64,000 nucleotides of DNA from Gammaproteobacteria bacterium (GTDB lineage Bacteria; Pseudomonadota; Gammaproteobacteria; SZUA-152). Positions within the stretch are counted from its first letter, which is position 1. Each line of letters starts with the position of its first letter. The position numbers were made by a program, and so were the translations under genes. The stretch lies in contig JAOUJW010000029.1 in the NCBI GenBank assembly GCA_029882975.1, positions 1 to 64,000 of the forward strand. The letters run 5' to 3'. Below the pieces are notes generated by a model. That model was given only the letters and a program-made list of their open reading frames with translations. It made no database searches and was not told the origin of the DNA. This document shows, in pieces, positions 1-10,033 of the stretch.

Positions 1-1
1 C

Positions 2-88
2 GGCATGGGCTGCGGCGGAAGGGGCGGCGGCGGAATGGGCGGCGGCGGCATGGGCGGCGGCGGCGGTGGCATGGGCGGCGGAATGTAA
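2..88 (+). CDS. C-terminal end of a Gly/Met-rich protein (partial)
   Basis: Only the last 28 codons of this gene are in the window. They are almost entirely glycine with periodic methionine, one cysteine and one arginine, and end GGGM before a TAA stop. Gly-Met tails occur on GroEL (the disordered tail inside the chaperonin cavity) and on several unrelated exported or RNA-binding proteins. This tail is richer in glycine than the usual GroEL GGM repeat, so I do not assign it. The frame is open from the first base and a strong terminator follows, which supports a real gene end. Confidence 0.6.
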   Translation, partial: GMGCGGRGGGGMGGGGMGGGGGGMGGGM

Positions 89-145
89 GCACCTTGCGTT
101 ACCGCTTCGGTGCTTCACCGGAGCCTATCAGCACACGCTGAACAC

Positions 146-178
146 ATCGGGCACCTCAGGGTGCCCGATTTGCTTTTT
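146..178 (+). terminator. Rho-independent terminator
   Basis: A perfect 10-bp stem (ATCGGGCACC / GGTGCCCGAT) with a TCAG tetraloop is followed by TTGCTTTTT. It lies 58 bases after the stop of the Gly/Met-rich gene and would end that transcript. Confidence 0.85.
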
Positions 179-379
179 GGCTTTACTAATCTTTTTATTC
201 AACAAGGGGACCTTTTACGATACTTGTACTCCAGTAAGTCGTCCCTGGCCTGCGCGGCATTAATCCAATCGCGATATCTGTGCATCCACGCACTTCGTCC
301 TTACCAAGAGCGTAACTGTATTTAACTACAAATCGGTCCTAAAATTATTCGTATAGTCACGCAATAGTGGGAGGACACC

Positions 380-2761
380 TTGCAGCACATCGTCTGGTTT
401 GAGCAGCTTGGGATCAACGATGTTGATCAAGTCGGTGGTAAAAACGCGTCGCTGGGAGAAATGGTCTGCAATCTCAACAAAGCCGGTGTTCAAGTCCCGG
501 GGGGGTTTGCCACCACCGCCAATGCCTACCGTGAGTTTCTGCAACAATCCGGTCTGACAGACAAAATCAACAGCCAACTTTCGCAACTCAACACCGATGA
601 TGTGGATGCATTGGCACGAGCTGGAAAAACCATACGCCAATGGGTATTGGAAGCCTCCTTCCCTACAGAATTAGAAAGCCAAATAAGAACTGCCTACCGG
701 CAACTACAGAAACGGGGCACTGAATCGGTGGCCGTGCGCTCTTCGGCAACGGCCGAAGATTTGCCGGATGCGTCTTTTGCCGGTCAACAGGAAACCTTTT
801 TAAACGTAAGCGGCATTGATGCGGTTTTGTCCGCCATCAAGGAAGTGTTCGCGTCTTTGTATAATGACCGTGCAATCTCTTACCGGGTACACCACGGTTT
901 CGACCATGCACAAGTGGCCCTATCTGCGGGTGTACAGCAAATGGTCCGTAGTGATATTGGCTGTAGCGGTGTCATGTTCACGCTGGACACGGAATCCGGC
1001 TTTCCCGATGCGGTCTTTATCACCGCAGCCTACGGGCTGGGAGAAACGGTAGTCCAGGGGGCCGTTAACCCGGACGAATACTACGTGTACAAACCCACCC
1101 TGGCCCAAGGCAAACCGGCGCTGTTACGCCGCACGCTGGGCAGCAAGCTCATCAAAATGGTATACGCGCAGGGGCAGGAACACCAAACCGCCACCGAAAC
1201 CGTACTTGTACCGGAACAGGATCAAAAACGTTTTTGTATCAGTGATGCTCACATCGAGGAACTGGCACGCCAAGCGGTCATTATTGAACAGCACTATGGC
1301 CGCCCTATGGACATAGAGTGGGCTTTGGATGGCAACAATCAGCAATTGTATATTGTTCAAGCACGCCCCGAGACCGTTAAAAGCCGGGATGGCGGTCATT
1401 GCATCGAACGGTTTCAGTTACGACAAGACACCCAAACAGCGGAGACACTCATCAGCGGCCGCGCCATCGGCCAACGCATCGGTGCCGGGCCGGCAAAAAT
1501 CATAAATGATGTGAAGCAGATGTCCAGCGTACAAGCCGGCGATGTGTTGGTCACGGATATGACCGACCCGGATTGGGAGCCTATTATGAAACGGGCTGCA
1601 GCCATCGTCACCAATCGAGGCGGACGTACCTGTCACGCGGCCATTATTGCCCGTGAACTGGGTATCCCAGCAGTCGTCGGTTGCGGCAATGCCACCGATG
1701 TTTTGGCCACGGAAACAGAGCTGACGGTCTCCTGCGCCTCCGGTGATACCGGTCTGGTATATCGCGGCCAATTGGAATTTGAGGTGATTCGCACCCAAAC
1801 CGGGGACATGCCGCCCTTACCCCTAAAAATCATGATGAATGTGGGCAACCCGGAGCGGGCCTTTCATTTTGCCGCAATTCCTAATGCGGGGGTAGGCTTG
1901 GCGCGGGTGGAGTTTATTATCAATAATATGATCGGCATACACCCCAAGGCCCTGCTGCAATTTGAATCGCAAAACGATGCGCTCAAAGCACAAATTCAAG
2001 ACCGCATCAGCGGTTATCCAGGACCGGTGGAGTTCTATGTACAAAAACTGGCAGAGGGCGTGGCCACTCTGGGGGCTGCATTTTTTCCCGAACCGGTAAT
2101 TATTCGCTTGTCCGACTTTAAGTCCAATGAGTACGCCAATTTATTGGGCGGTGAACACTTTGAGCCTCACGAAGAAAATCCCATGATCGGTTTCCGGGGA
2201 GCCTCACGCTATATCGCTGAATCCTTCCGGGATTGCTTTGAATTGGAATGTCGTGCCCTGAAATACGTGCGAGACGAAATGGGACTCAATAACATTCAAA
2301 TCATGGTGCCCTTCACTCGTACTGTTGACGAAGCGCGACAGGTTGTGGAACTGTTGGCACAAAACGGCCTCAAACGGGATGAAAATGGCTTAAAACTCAT
2401 CATGATGTGTGAAATCCCGTCCAATGCTCTACTGGCCGACGAGTTTTTGCAATATTTCGATGGATTTTCTATCGGTTCCAACGATTTGACCCAACTGACC
2501 TTGGGCCTGGACCGGGACTCCGGCCTGGTGGCGGGTCTGTTCGATGAGCGCAACGCCGCCGTCAAGAAAATGCTGCACATGGCTATAGATGCCTGTCGGC
2601 GCAACAACAAATATATCGGCATTTGCGGCCAAGGACCGTCAGATCACCCGGACCTGGCCCAATGGCTGCTGGATGAAGGTATAGGCAGTCTGTCCCTCAA
2701 TCCGGACACCGTGGTTGAAACTTGGCTTTATTTGGCACAAGCTGCCAGTGCGTCCAAATAG
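380..2761 (+). CDS. ppsA: Phosphoenolpyruvate synthase
   Basis: Converts pyruvate, ATP and water to phosphoenolpyruvate, AMP and phosphate, the entry step of gluconeogenesis, in the cytoplasm. At 793 residues it matches the usual family length. The N-terminal ATP-grasp/pyruvate-binding half begins with [12 protein letters not shown] near residue 18. The mobile phosphohistidine domain carries GGRTCHAAI with His419 as the phosphate carrier. The C-terminal TIM barrel ends with GICGQGPS, Cys749 being the expected catalytic cysteine. The start is TTG at 380, preceded by GGGAGG at good spacing; no ATG fits better. ppsR follows after 12 bases, so both are probably cotranscribed. All catalytic motifs are intact. 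Confidence 0.97.
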   Translation: MQHIVWFEQLGINDVDQVGGKNASLGEMVCNLNKAGVQVPGGFATTANAYREFLQQSGLTDKINSQLSQLNTDDVDALARAGKTIRQWVLEASFPTELESQIRTAYRQLQKRGTESVAVRSSATAEDLPDASFAGQQETFLNVSGIDAVLSAIKEVFASLYNDRAISYRVHHGFDHAQVALSAGVQQMVRSDIGCSGVMFTLDTESGFPDAVFITAAYGLGETVVQGAVNPDEYYVYKPTLAQGKPALLRRTLGSKLIKMVYAQGQEHQTATETVLVPEQDQKRFCISDAHIEELARQAVIIEQHYGRPMDIEWALDGNNQQLYIVQARPETVKSRDGGHCIERFQLRQDTQTAETLISGRAIGQRIGAGPAKIINDVKQMSSVQAGDVLVTDMTDPDWEPIMKRAAAIVTNRGGRTCHAAIIARELGIPAVVGCGNATDVLATETELTVSCASGDTGLVYRGQLEFEVIRTQTGDMPPLPLKIMMNVGNPERAFHFAAIPNAGVGLARVEFIINNMIGIHPKALLQFESQNDALKAQIQDRISGYPGPVEFYVQKLAEGVATLGAAFFPEPVIIRLSDFKSNEYANLLGGEHFEPHEENPMIGFRGASRYIAESFRDCFELECRALKYVRDEMGLNNIQIMVPFTRTVDEARQVVELLAQNGLKRDENGLKLIMMCEIPSNALLADEFLQYFDGFSIGSNDLTQLTLGLDRDSGLVAGLFDERNAAVKKMLHMAIDACRRNNKYIGICGQGPSDHPDLAQWLLDEGIGSLSLNPDTVVETWLYLAQAASASK

Positions 2762-2773
2762 AGGCGCCGGGAG

Positions 2774-3586
2774 TTGAATCATCGCAAAGTATATTTTATT
2801 TCAGACCGCACCGGGATTACGGCAGCCACCCTGGCCAATTGTCTGCTGACCCAATTTGACAATGTACAGTTTGATCGCATCAATGCCCCTTTCGTCGATA
2901 CGGTAGAAAAAGCCGAACAGCTCCGGCAGCAAATCAATGGCACGACTCACTCGGACCGCCCGCTGATTTTCTGCACCGTGGTAGACCCGGATGTACGTGC
3001 TGTTTTTGACCGCTGTAATGGTTTTCTAGTGGATTTCTTTGACACTTTCGTCAATCCACTGGAAACCGAACTGGGAACACCTTCCACGCGTGTAGCGGGT
3101 AAAACCCATGGTTTGAGCGATTACGAACACTATAAGACCCGTATTGATGCTATCAATTACGCCTTAACTAACGATGACGGTGGCAGTACCCGACAGTATG
3201 AAAACGCAGACATTGTCATCATTGGGGTATCTCGTTGCGGCAAAACACCCACCAGTTTGTTCCTGGCAGTAAACCACGGCATATTCGCAGCCAATTACCC
3301 TCTCACAGATGAAGACCTGGATACGGACCGCTTACCGGCCGCGCTTTTAGCTTACAAACACAAGCTGTTCGGTCTAACCATAGAAGCCAGTCGCTTACAA
3401 CAAATCCGTCACGAACGTAAACCCAACAGCCGCTACGCCAAACCGGCCCAATGCAATCATGAAGTCCAAAGTGCATTACGAATTTATAAGAAAAACGCCA
3501 TTCCCTATGCGGACAGCAGCCACAAATCGATTGAAGAGATCGCCGCATTTATCCTACATCAAACGTCCATAACGCCCCGGCTATAA
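2774..3586 (+). CDS. ppsR: PEP synthase regulatory protein (bifunctional kinase/pyrophosphorylase)
   Basis: DUF299 family protein of 270 residues. The family inactivates PEP synthase by ADP-dependent phosphorylation of an active-site threonine and reactivates it by phosphate-dependent dephosphorylation. The N-terminus reads ISDRTGITAATLAN, the family signature, and a P-loop-like GVSRCGKT lies at residues 151-158. The TTG start is preceded by CGGGAG, and the gene begins 12 bases after ppsA, the classic ppsA-ppsR arrangement. The threonine target would be in the neighbouring PpsA (RTCHAA, Thr417). Confidence 0.95.
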   Translation: MNHRKVYFISDRTGITAATLANCLLTQFDNVQFDRINAPFVDTVEKAEQLRQQINGTTHSDRPLIFCTVVDPDVRAVFDRCNGFLVDFFDTFVNPLETELGTPSTRVAGKTHGLSDYEHYKTRIDAINYALTNDDGGSTRQYENADIVIIGVSRCGKTPTSLFLAVNHGIFAANYPLTDEDLDTDRLPAALLAYKHKLFGLTIEASRLQQIRHERKPNSRYAKPAQCNHEVQSALRIYKKNAIPYADSSHKSIEEIAAFILHQTSITPRL

Positions 3587-3722
3587 TTTTGACTGGATAA
3601 GTGTTAAAAATAGTTGACGGATTTCCGATATAGAATACTGGGTGGTCAGCTCAGGTATTGTTGACAATCATTGCACACTGCGCTTTTTTAGTAGGAATAT
3701 CTAAGCTGAAGGCCCTAATCCA

Positions 3723-5876
3723 TTGAAAAACAAGACACTCCACTTCCCTCAACAACAGGACTATTACCATCGATTTGTGCATCTCAGCCAAGAATGGTAT
3801 TGGGAATTGGACTCAATGGCACGTATCGTCCATAGCTCGCCCCAGGTCAAGGGGATTCTCGCCTACGAACCGGAGGAACTGGTGGGCCGCAAGTTTGTCT
3901 CCCTGATGTCCCATGCTGATGACTCGCCACAGGATGCAGCCGTTTTTGCCCAGCAGCGCATTCAGCAAAAGGAAACGATTGAAAACCTGGTTTGCAGCTT
4001 TTATGACCGTAAACAACGGATTCACTACCTGGAATTAAATGCCGAACCTTACTTCGACGATCAAGGCAACTACCTGGGCTATCACGGCGTTGCCCGCAAC
4101 CTACCTGCACACGCCAACTTGGAATCCACACTGCACAATCTTGCCGATGGTTTTTCCGCCCAAACCGGACGCAAATTCTTTCGCTCTCTGGTAACCCATC
4201 TTGCCGATTTATTTCATGTGGACTATGCCTTAGTAGGCGAATTTACCGGTGAAAGACAGGACATGGTAAATATTATTGTGGTCCAATCCCGTGGCGAGAT
4301 CTCAGAGAATTTTTGCTATCCCATCAAGGGTACGCCCTGCGAGGAAGTATATAACGGACAACTCAGTTGCTATGACCGCAATGTGCAAAATCGTTTCCCC
4401 AATGACCCCATGCTACCGGAAATGCATGCTACCTCCTATTTAGGTGCCCCCCTGTATGACAGCAACGGTAAAATCATCGGCTTAATGGCTGTAATTCACA
4501 GCAAACCATTTGCTCATATTACCTATATCCAATCCATATTTCGTCTCTATGTTGCCCGAGCCGCATCGGAACTGGAGCGTCAGCAAATGGTTCAAAACCT
4601 TGAACGTTTGGCTCATCAGGACGATTTGACCGGCTTATATAACCGCAATTTGTTTTTGAGTCTGCTGGAACAATCCATCGCCCGTGCCCGGAGAAACAAG
4701 GAACAAATCGGGTTGATATTCCTCGACTTGGACCACTTTAAGGATATTAACGATACCCTGGGTCACGAAGCGGGAGACCGCGTACTGACATTGATTGCCA
4801 AGAGACTAAAAGACACGGTGCGAGAGGAAGATGCGGTGGCTCGAATCGGTGGTGATGAATTCATGGTTTTGCTGGAGCAACTCAAAGATGAGGGTGATTG
4901 TCGACGTGTTGCTGAAAAAATTATTACTGCCATGAGCCAACCCATCAGAGTGGACCTGCACGATTTGCATGTTACGACGAGTCTCGGTATCAGCGTGCAC
5001 CCCAATGACGGAAATGATGCCTCTACATTGATGAAAAACGCTGACATTGCCCTCTATCGCGCCAAATCCAATGGCCGCAATACGTATCAGCTCTACAGTG
5101 CGGATATGGGTAAATCACTGCAAAAAAAATTGAATTTGGAAAGCGAATTGAGACGGGCTGTTTCTGAAGGTGAGTTCGAGTTGTTCTATCAAACCAAATT
5201 CGATCTTAGCCGCAACCGGACTTACGGCGTCGAAGCTTTGCTGCGTTGGAACCACCCACACAAAGGCCGGATCAGCCCCGATAAATTCATCTATCTGTTA
5301 GAAGAAACCGGCGCCATTGTCAGCGTTGGAGATTGGGTGCTGCAGACTGCTCTGACACAAATTCAGTCCTATAATAGCAATGTTGCTCAGTCTCTTAACC
5401 TATCCGTCAACATTTCGGCCAAACAACTGCGCGAACCGGATTTTCTTACCAAATTGGATCTGGCCTTGAGTAATAGCGGCTTTGACCCAAACCGGCTGGA
5501 GCTGGAAATAACCGAAAGCGTCTTAATAGAAGAAGGCGACCATATTACCGAACTCCTGAACCAAATCAAAGAACGCGGCATACGCCTGGCATTGGATGAT
5601 TTTGGTACCGGCTATTCCTCATTGCTTTATCTGCGTCGCTTTCCCATAGACTCCATCAAAATCGACAAGTCTTTCATCCGTTGCATCAAAGACAGTGATG
5701 ACGACCAAGTGGTTGTAAAAACCCTCATTGAGCTGGCGCGTGCCCTGAGGCTGGGCGTGGTGGCGGAAGGGGTGGAAACCCAGGCGCAATTGGATACACT
5801 GAAACAAATCGGTTGTTTGCATATCCAGGGCTATTATTTCTCCAAACCTGTTCCCTTCCCGGAGCTACCTGTCTGA
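3723..5876 (+). CDS. PAS-GAF-GGDEF-EAL cyclic-di-GMP protein
   Basis: A 717-residue soluble sensor/signalling protein. A PAS domain lies at about residues 12-125, a GAF domain at about 140-285, GGDEF at about 295-455 and EAL at about 475-710. The diguanylate cyclase signature is canonical (GGDEF at 376-380), with an RxxD product-inhibition site (REED) five residues before it. The phosphodiesterase half keeps EAL (504-506), the ExTES motif, DDFGTGYSS, the IKIDKSF lysine and AEGVET, so both activities could be present. There are no membrane segments, so the signal is probably cytoplasmic. The start is TTG at 3723. The 136 bases before it separate it from ppsR, so it may have its own promoter; I found no convincing match. 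Confidence 0.93.
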   Translation: MKNKTLHFPQQQDYYHRFVHLSQEWYWELDSMARIVHSSPQVKGILAYEPEELVGRKFVSLMSHADDSPQDAAVFAQQRIQQKETIENLVCSFYDRKQRIHYLELNAEPYFDDQGNYLGYHGVARNLPAHANLESTLHNLADGFSAQTGRKFFRSLVTHLADLFHVDYALVGEFTGERQDMVNIIVVQSRGEISENFCYPIKGTPCEEVYNGQLSCYDRNVQNRFPNDPMLPEMHATSYLGAPLYDSNGKIIGLMAVIHSKPFAHITYIQSIFRLYVARAASELERQQMVQNLERLAHQDDLTGLYNRNLFLSLLEQSIARARRNKEQIGLIFLDLDHFKDINDTLGHEAGDRVLTLIAKRLKDTVREEDAVARIGGDEFMVLLEQLKDEGDCRRVAEKIITAMSQPIRVDLHDLHVTTSLGISVHPNDGNDASTLMKNADIALYRAKSNGRNTYQLYSADMGKSLQKKLNLESELRRAVSEGEFELFYQTKFDLSRNRTYGVEALLRWNHPHKGRISPDKFIYLLEETGAIVSVGDWVLQTALTQIQSYNSNVAQSLNLSVNISAKQLREPDFLTKLDLALSNSGFDPNRLELEITESVLIEEGDHITELLNQIKERGIRLALDDFGTGYSSLLYLRRFPIDSIKIDKSFIRCIKDSDDDQVVVKTLIELARALRLGVVAEGVETQAQLDTLKQIGCLHIQGYYFSKPVPFPELPV

Positions 5877-5907
5877 ACTCTTTGCAGACACCTCTACCAC
5901 TTTCCTG

Positions 5908-5949
5908 ATAAAGACTACTGACACCATGCTGTCAGTAGGCCTGCTTTAT
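5908..5949. other. Extended stem-loop after the GGDEF-EAL gene
   Basis: A perfect 9-bp stem (CTACTGACA / TGTCAGTAG) with a CCATGC loop at 5915-5938 is extended by ATAAAG / CTTTAT on the flanks. There is no T tract, so it is not a classic terminator. It may still end transcription or protect the 3' end of the mRNA. Confidence 0.5.
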
Positions 5950-6015
5950 ACTGCTCCTCAGTCGGAAAACACACCGGCAAACCACTTTTCAGGACTTAGT
6001 TAAATGGAGAAAACA

Positions 6016-6381
6016 ATGGGAAACCCTTTTTGTCATATCGAGTTAATGTCACAAGATCGTAGCGGTTCAGCTGAATTTTACGGACGCCTGTTCGACTGGG
6101 AACTGGTCAACATGCCTATGCAAAATACCGATCAACCCTATACCATGATCAATGTGGGCGAAGGTACCGGCGGCGGTATGATGCAACATCCCGAAGCCGA
6201 CCAACCGTCTGCGTGGTATCCCTATGTGGGTGTAAGCGATGTAGCGGCCACAATCAAGCAAGCACTGGCACTGGGCGCCACCGTGATCAAGGACAAAAGT
6301 GAAGTCCCCGAGCACGGCTGGTATGGTGTCATTGCCGACCCCAACGGCGCAGTTATAGGACTGTGGGAAAATCGCGAATAA
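6016..6381 (+). CDS. VOC family (glyoxalase/bleomycin-resistance fold) protein
   Basis: A 121-residue protein of the vicinal-oxygen-chelate superfamily, with the typical start CHIELMSQDRSGSAEFYGRLF and the closing DPNGAVIGLW. Such single-domain proteins hold a metal or small hydrophobic ligand; the substrate cannot be told from the sequence. I chose ATG 6016 because GGAGA sits five bases before it; an in-frame ATG at 6004 would add four residues. It lies 105 bases upstream of a WYL regulator on the same strand, and the two may form a unit. Confidence 0.85.
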   Translation: MGNPFCHIELMSQDRSGSAEFYGRLFDWELVNMPMQNTDQPYTMINVGEGTGGGMMQHPEADQPSAWYPYVGVSDVAATIKQALALGATVIKDKSEVPEHGWYGVIADPNGAVIGLWENRE

Positions 6382-6486
6382 CACCTGATTCAGTCGCAGT
6401 CCGGCGCCCCTTGGTTTCCACCAGCAACTGTGGTACAAACAAGGGGTGCCATACTGACTGAATAACATCTGACGAGTAGCAAAACC

Positions 6487-7191
6487 ATGCGCCGAGCCGA
6501 CCGGCTATTTCAAATCATTCAATTGTTGCGTGGTCGCCGCCTGAGCACTGCCAAGTGGTTGGCACAAGAGCTGGAGATCTCTGAGCGCACCGTCTATCGG
6601 GATATACAGGACTTGATGGCTTCCGGTGTGCCCATTGAAGGTGAAGCGGGCGTGGGCTATGTCATGCGCCGCGGCTTCGACCTGCCACCGCTGATGTTCA
6701 CGCGGGAAGAGTTAACGGCCCTGACCCTGGGCGCACGTATTGTTCAAAGCTGGGCCGACCAACGCCTGGCCAAGTCTGCAGAACAGGTTCTGGAAAAAGT
6801 GGAAGCGGTGTTACCGGACAAACTCAAACAGGCCGAGGAAATCCCCTTATTCTCACCTATGACCCGTTTACCCCCTCCCGTGGCCGACACCTTTGCCCAT
6901 TTACGCTTTGCCATTGAACATCGGGAAAAACTGCAAATCGGCTATATGCGCAAAGACGGCAAAACCTCGCAACGCATCGTCTGGCCCTTGGGTTTGTTTT
7001 TTTGGGGGCAGGTGTGGACGTTAACCGGTTGGTGTGAATTGCGTGACAACTATCGCAACTTCCGGGTAGACCGCATACAAGAAACCAATGCCACCGGCGA
7101 ACAATATCCACAAAACCAGGAACGCAGCTTACAAGCTTATTTAGCGGAAATGAAAGCCTGTTATCCGGAAGTTATGGAGCGTTGGACTTAA
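6487..7191 (+). CDS. HTH-WYL (YafY-type) transcriptional regulator
   Basis: A 234-residue DNA-binding protein. A winged helix-turn-helix of the HTH_11 type covers about residues 1-60 (RRLSTAKWLAQELEISERTVYRDI). A WYL domain covers about 135-210 (IGYMRKDGKTSQR, then WPLGLFFWGQVWTLTGWCE and FRVDRI). WYL domains bind small ligands or nucleic acid and often tune stress or metabolic genes. The probable target is the VOC gene just upstream or the gene itself. Confidence 0.9.
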   Translation: MRRADRLFQIIQLLRGRRLSTAKWLAQELEISERTVYRDIQDLMASGVPIEGEAGVGYVMRRGFDLPPLMFTREELTALTLGARIVQSWADQRLAKSAEQVLEKVEAVLPDKLKQAEEIPLFSPMTRLPPPVADTFAHLRFAIEHREKLQIGYMRKDGKTSQRIVWPLGLFFWGQVWTLTGWCELRDNYRNFRVDRIQETNATGEQYPQNQERSLQAYLAEMKACYPEVMERWT

Positions 7192-7206
7192 GGAAAGGTG
7201 GGATTG

Positions 7207-7642
7207 AGTAGCGGCTTTATCGCGTATTCCACCATCTATGAGCACATTGTTTTTCGTAAGCAAGAAGGGTTGTAAGAAAGGAGCTTGGTGATCAAAGCTT
7301 TTATGGGACAACGTAAAGTCTGCCTGGTGGAATACGCAAAAAACGCTATTCGCGCACCAATAGTAGGGTGGAATAGCGGCTTTATCGCGTATTCCACCGA
7401 GCAGTGTTGCTATTAGCACATTGTTTTTCGTAGGCAAGAAGGGTTGCAAGAAAGGAGCTTGGTGATCAAAGCTTTTATGGGACAACGTAAAGTCTGCCTG
7501 GTGGAATACGCAAAAAACGCTATTCCACCCTACGGGTTAAGAGCAACGACTAACGCGCACAAATAGTTGGAATAGCGGCTTTATCGCGTATTCCACCGAG
7601 CAGTGTTGCTATTTGTGCTTTGCTTATTCCGTGCAAGAAGGG
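7207..7642. repeat. Tandem intergenic repeat (two full copies and one partial)
   Basis: This 470-base gap holds a tandem repeat of about 145-165 bases. Copy 1 runs from about 7207 to 7350, copy 2 from about 7374 to 7530, and a decaying third copy from about 7568 to 7642. Each full copy opens with TAGCGGCTTTATCGCGTATT, passes through a shared stretch with CAAGAAGGGTTG and ATCAAAGCTTTTATGGGACA, and closes with GGTGGAATACGCAAAAAACG. Both ends are imperfect palindromes of the type GGAATACGC-n-GCG(C)TATTCC. Copies 2 and 3 share GAGCAGTGTTGCTATT, absent from copy 1. The open frame crossing it on the minus strand repeats itself and is an artefact. Confidence 0.85.
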
Positions 7643-7662
7643 CGGTGACTACCCCACAAAAT

Positions 7663-9072
7663 CTAATCTACAATTTCAATAGACGTCCAACTTATGTTGG
7701 TTCCCAAGGTACCGCGTATTTCCACAATATTGCCTAAACCCAATTCGGCGAAAAAATCCGTTTTTGACACGACAAGGCCCTGCTTTTTGAACTCCGTGAC
7801 AGCACTGACATCGGCGGCCAGGCCCAATATTTCCACAATGGTTTCCGCAGTAAAACCGGTAACCGGACCTTGCAAGGACACTTGACTGCCCGCATTGCGA
7901 ACCTCCACCCGGGTAATCACGACACTGTTCGCGGTTTCCAGAAGATTCCCACGCAGCCTTACTGTATCACCCACGCCTAATGTCGCCAAATCTCCATCGG
8001 TTAAGGCATCCGTATTAAACGTGTAAGTGGTGCCCATACCGTTAAAGCTCAAGGTCCCAATCTTACTAACGGCATCGATACTCACACCATCCAAAGGCGC
8101 TTCAATCCTCACCTTGTCTTCAAATTCCACCTCATCCGCTATGAGCACGCCATCCAGCATTCGGCCTTCGGCTTCCAACTTCATACCCACGTCAATTTCA
8201 TCGGTGGTTCCACCGCTAAATACGGTGGCATTATCCACCGTGACAGGAACATTGTTAATGTAAAAACTGATGCCTCCACCTGAACCTATACCGGTAACAT
8301 AGCCTTCCAATTCCAAACTATTGGAATCACCCGCCAACGGGGTTTCTTTACTGACTTTGGTAGCGCTCAGGGTATGGCTTGCCAAATCATAACTACCTTG
8401 TACTTCCAATACTGAAAATAGGCTCAACTGAGATTTAGACAACCCCGTAAATTCGGCAAGGGAATAATCCACTGATAAGGAACCAAAGGTAAAACGTTCC
8501 GTTGCCGGCGTCAGTGTATTCACCATGCCATGTACTTTGGAAGTAACAATAGCGCTCAAAACCTCGATCCGAGTCGCTGTAACTACACCACTGGATTTAA
8601 TAAATCCACTCACTTCCACTAAAACTCCGGCGTTGATACCACTGAGATTAGCGACATTGTCGAAACGGGTCGTGGCCGGTACTTCCACGATTTGATCCAA
8701 CACGGTCAAGCGGTTCACACTATCATTAGCCACCACCAAACCGCGAATGACTTCGTCCACCACTACGGTATCGGCCCGTCCGGTAACGCCATCGGTATTA
8801 ATGCGACCGCTCACCACCACTTGCATTCCCAAACGCAAATCCGTTTCCGTCGCTGCCTGTCCGTCAATTTGAATATTGGCCGTCGCGGTATCGTATTCCA
8901 CACCATTGACAAAAATACTGCCAAACTGGGTAATTCCACCCATGGCCTTATCCGGTGCCGCTCCGGTCCCGCCTTCGCCGCCGCTGCAGGATAAAATTAC
9001 ACCCAAAGGCAGTAACAGCAAACTCATAAACATGTGTGTTTTCAATTTCATAAACAACATATCGGCTTTCAT
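7663..9072 (-). CDS. DUF5666-domain lipoprotein
   Basis: A 469-residue exported lipoprotein. The signal peptide ends in a lipobox-like VILSC near residue 29, followed by a Ser/Gly-rich linker. The rest is a series of related beta-rich units, recognisable by recurring phrases such as GxxVEVxGxx, TRIEV/TKVSK and VxGxVxxI, consistent with DUF5666 repeats (OB-like folds of unknown function). The start at 9072 has AAGGA six bases upstream. It lies two bases after the DUF6502 gene, so the pair is one operon and probably acts together at the cell envelope. Confidence 0.85.
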   Translation of the reverse strand: MKADMLFMKLKTHMFMSLLLLPLGVILSCSGGEGGTGAAPDKAMGGITQFGSIFVNGVEYDTATANIQIDGQAATETDLRLGMQVVVSGRINTDGVTGRADTVVVDEVIRGLVVANDSVNRLTVLDQIVEVPATTRFDNVANLSGINAGVLVEVSGFIKSSGVVTATRIEVLSAIVTSKVHGMVNTLTPATERFTFGSLSVDYSLAEFTGLSKSQLSLFSVLEVQGSYDLASHTLSATKVSKETPLAGDSNSLELEGYVTGIGSGGGISFYINNVPVTVDNATVFSGGTTDEIDVGMKLEAEGRMLDGVLIADEVEFEDKVRIEAPLDGVSIDAVSKIGTLSFNGMGTTYTFNTDALTDGDLATLGVGDTVRLRGNLLETANSVVITRVEVRNAGSQVSLQGPVTGFTAETIVEILGLAADVSAVTEFKKQGLVVSKTDFFAELGLGNIVEIRGTLGTNISWTSIEIVD

Positions 9073-9074
9073 GA

Positions 9075-9923
9075 CTAATCCTTAACCGGGTCAATGGACC
9101 CCGGGTTTTCAAAATAAAAAATACCGATACCGCAGGCGGAGCGACCCTCACCTGCGGCTTCAGATCCACCCTGCAAGTCCGGATTGGCATCGCGGTCGTG
9201 CGCTGCCATATCGAGGTCTATTTTTTCCAGCAAGGCTTGAGCATCCTCTGCAATGAGTTGCTTGAGTTTGGGCACATAGGAACTTACTAGATTGTCGTAA
9301 TAGACTTTTCGTTGGAAAAACGGTGCCTCAGCACCATTGCGGTAGATGTTGTGATCGATAGTGGCAATCAGGCCCGCCACATCCGTGCCTAGAATACTGA
9401 GCTTTTCCCCCTCCAATGATTCGGGAATATACACCCGCTTAATCAGTTGGATATCTCCATTAGTAAGCTTTTCGATGACTTGGGCTTCCATCAGTTCATC
9501 CAGAATGGTTTTGGCAGGAACGTCACCGCTGAAGGCCGCCACCAACTCCACAAAAGAAGGGCTTTGTTTGTTGTATGACAAGACCCGGGGTTGCTTCTGT
9601 TTGTCCAGAAAACGCTCATCACGCACCCAACCCGTGACCACGCGCGCAGCGCGGTTGTAACGCTCAAAAGCCCAAATATCATCCACCTCTCCCGCCTCTT
9701 TGACCCGCTGCACTTCTTTACGGGAAAGACCGGTGACGGTGGCAATATGGGAGTTCGTCTCTTTTTTGCCTTTGGCGCCTATTTCTTGCGCTGCCACTTC
9801 GATATAAATGGGTTTGATCAGATCGACGAAGGCTTTGTAAGGAATACCATTCTGCAGCAACAGTCGCACCAGCGGGCGCAACAGTTTTCTCAATGCGGCA
9901 AAAAGAACTCCTTGATGGCTCAT
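9075..9923 (-). CDS. DUF6502 family protein
   Basis: A 282-residue cytoplasmic protein that fits the DUF6502 family: LRKLLRPLVRLLLQNGI near the start, then YIEVAAQE and a helix-turn-helix-like segment THIATVTGLSRKEVQR (here SHIATVTGLSRKEV). The middle part holds winged-helix-like text. The family is often found beside DUF5666 lipoproteins, as here, which suggests a regulator or partner of the lipoprotein. I chose ATG 9923 (MSHQGVLF), with GAG upstream, over an in-frame extension to 10019 that is AT-rich and unlike the family. Confidence 0.8.
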   Translation of the reverse strand: MSHQGVLFAALRKLLRPLVRLLLQNGIPYKAFVDLIKPIYIEVAAQEIGAKGKKETNSHIATVTGLSRKEVQRVKEAGEVDDIWAFERYNRAARVVTGWVRDERFLDKQKQPRVLSYNKQSPSFVELVAAFSGDVPAKTILDELMEAQVIEKLTNGDIQLIKRVYIPESLEGEKLSILGTDVAGLIATIDHNIYRNGAEAPFFQRKVYYDNLVSSYVPKLKQLIAEDAQALLEKIDLDMAAHDRDANPDLQGGSEAAGEGRSACGIGIFYFENPGSIDPVKD

Positions 9924-10033
9924 AATTGTTCTCAACAATCGTGGGTATTTTTTCCCATTATAGATCCAATTCTCAAAAACCGATGCTCTGGAATATAAGA
10001 AATAATTATTTTTTCCCAATGTTTACCTATTAT

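Noticed and set aside
66-325. Two short open frames across the first terminator
   Set aside because: They run through the Gly-rich coding end and the terminator hairpin and have no ribosome site.
3614-3690. Sigma-70 promoter with TTGACG or TTGACA before the GGDEF-EAL gene
   Set aside because: Good -35 boxes exist, but no -10 box lies at a 16-18 base spacing.
7141-7485. 114-residue open frame on the minus strand over the tandem repeat
   Set aside because: The peptide repeats itself because it is translated from the two repeat copies; it has no family signal and overlaps the WYL gene end.
7207-7642. CRISPR array
   Set aside because: Units are about 150 bases with palindromic ends and no short repeat/spacer pattern; no cas genes are nearby.
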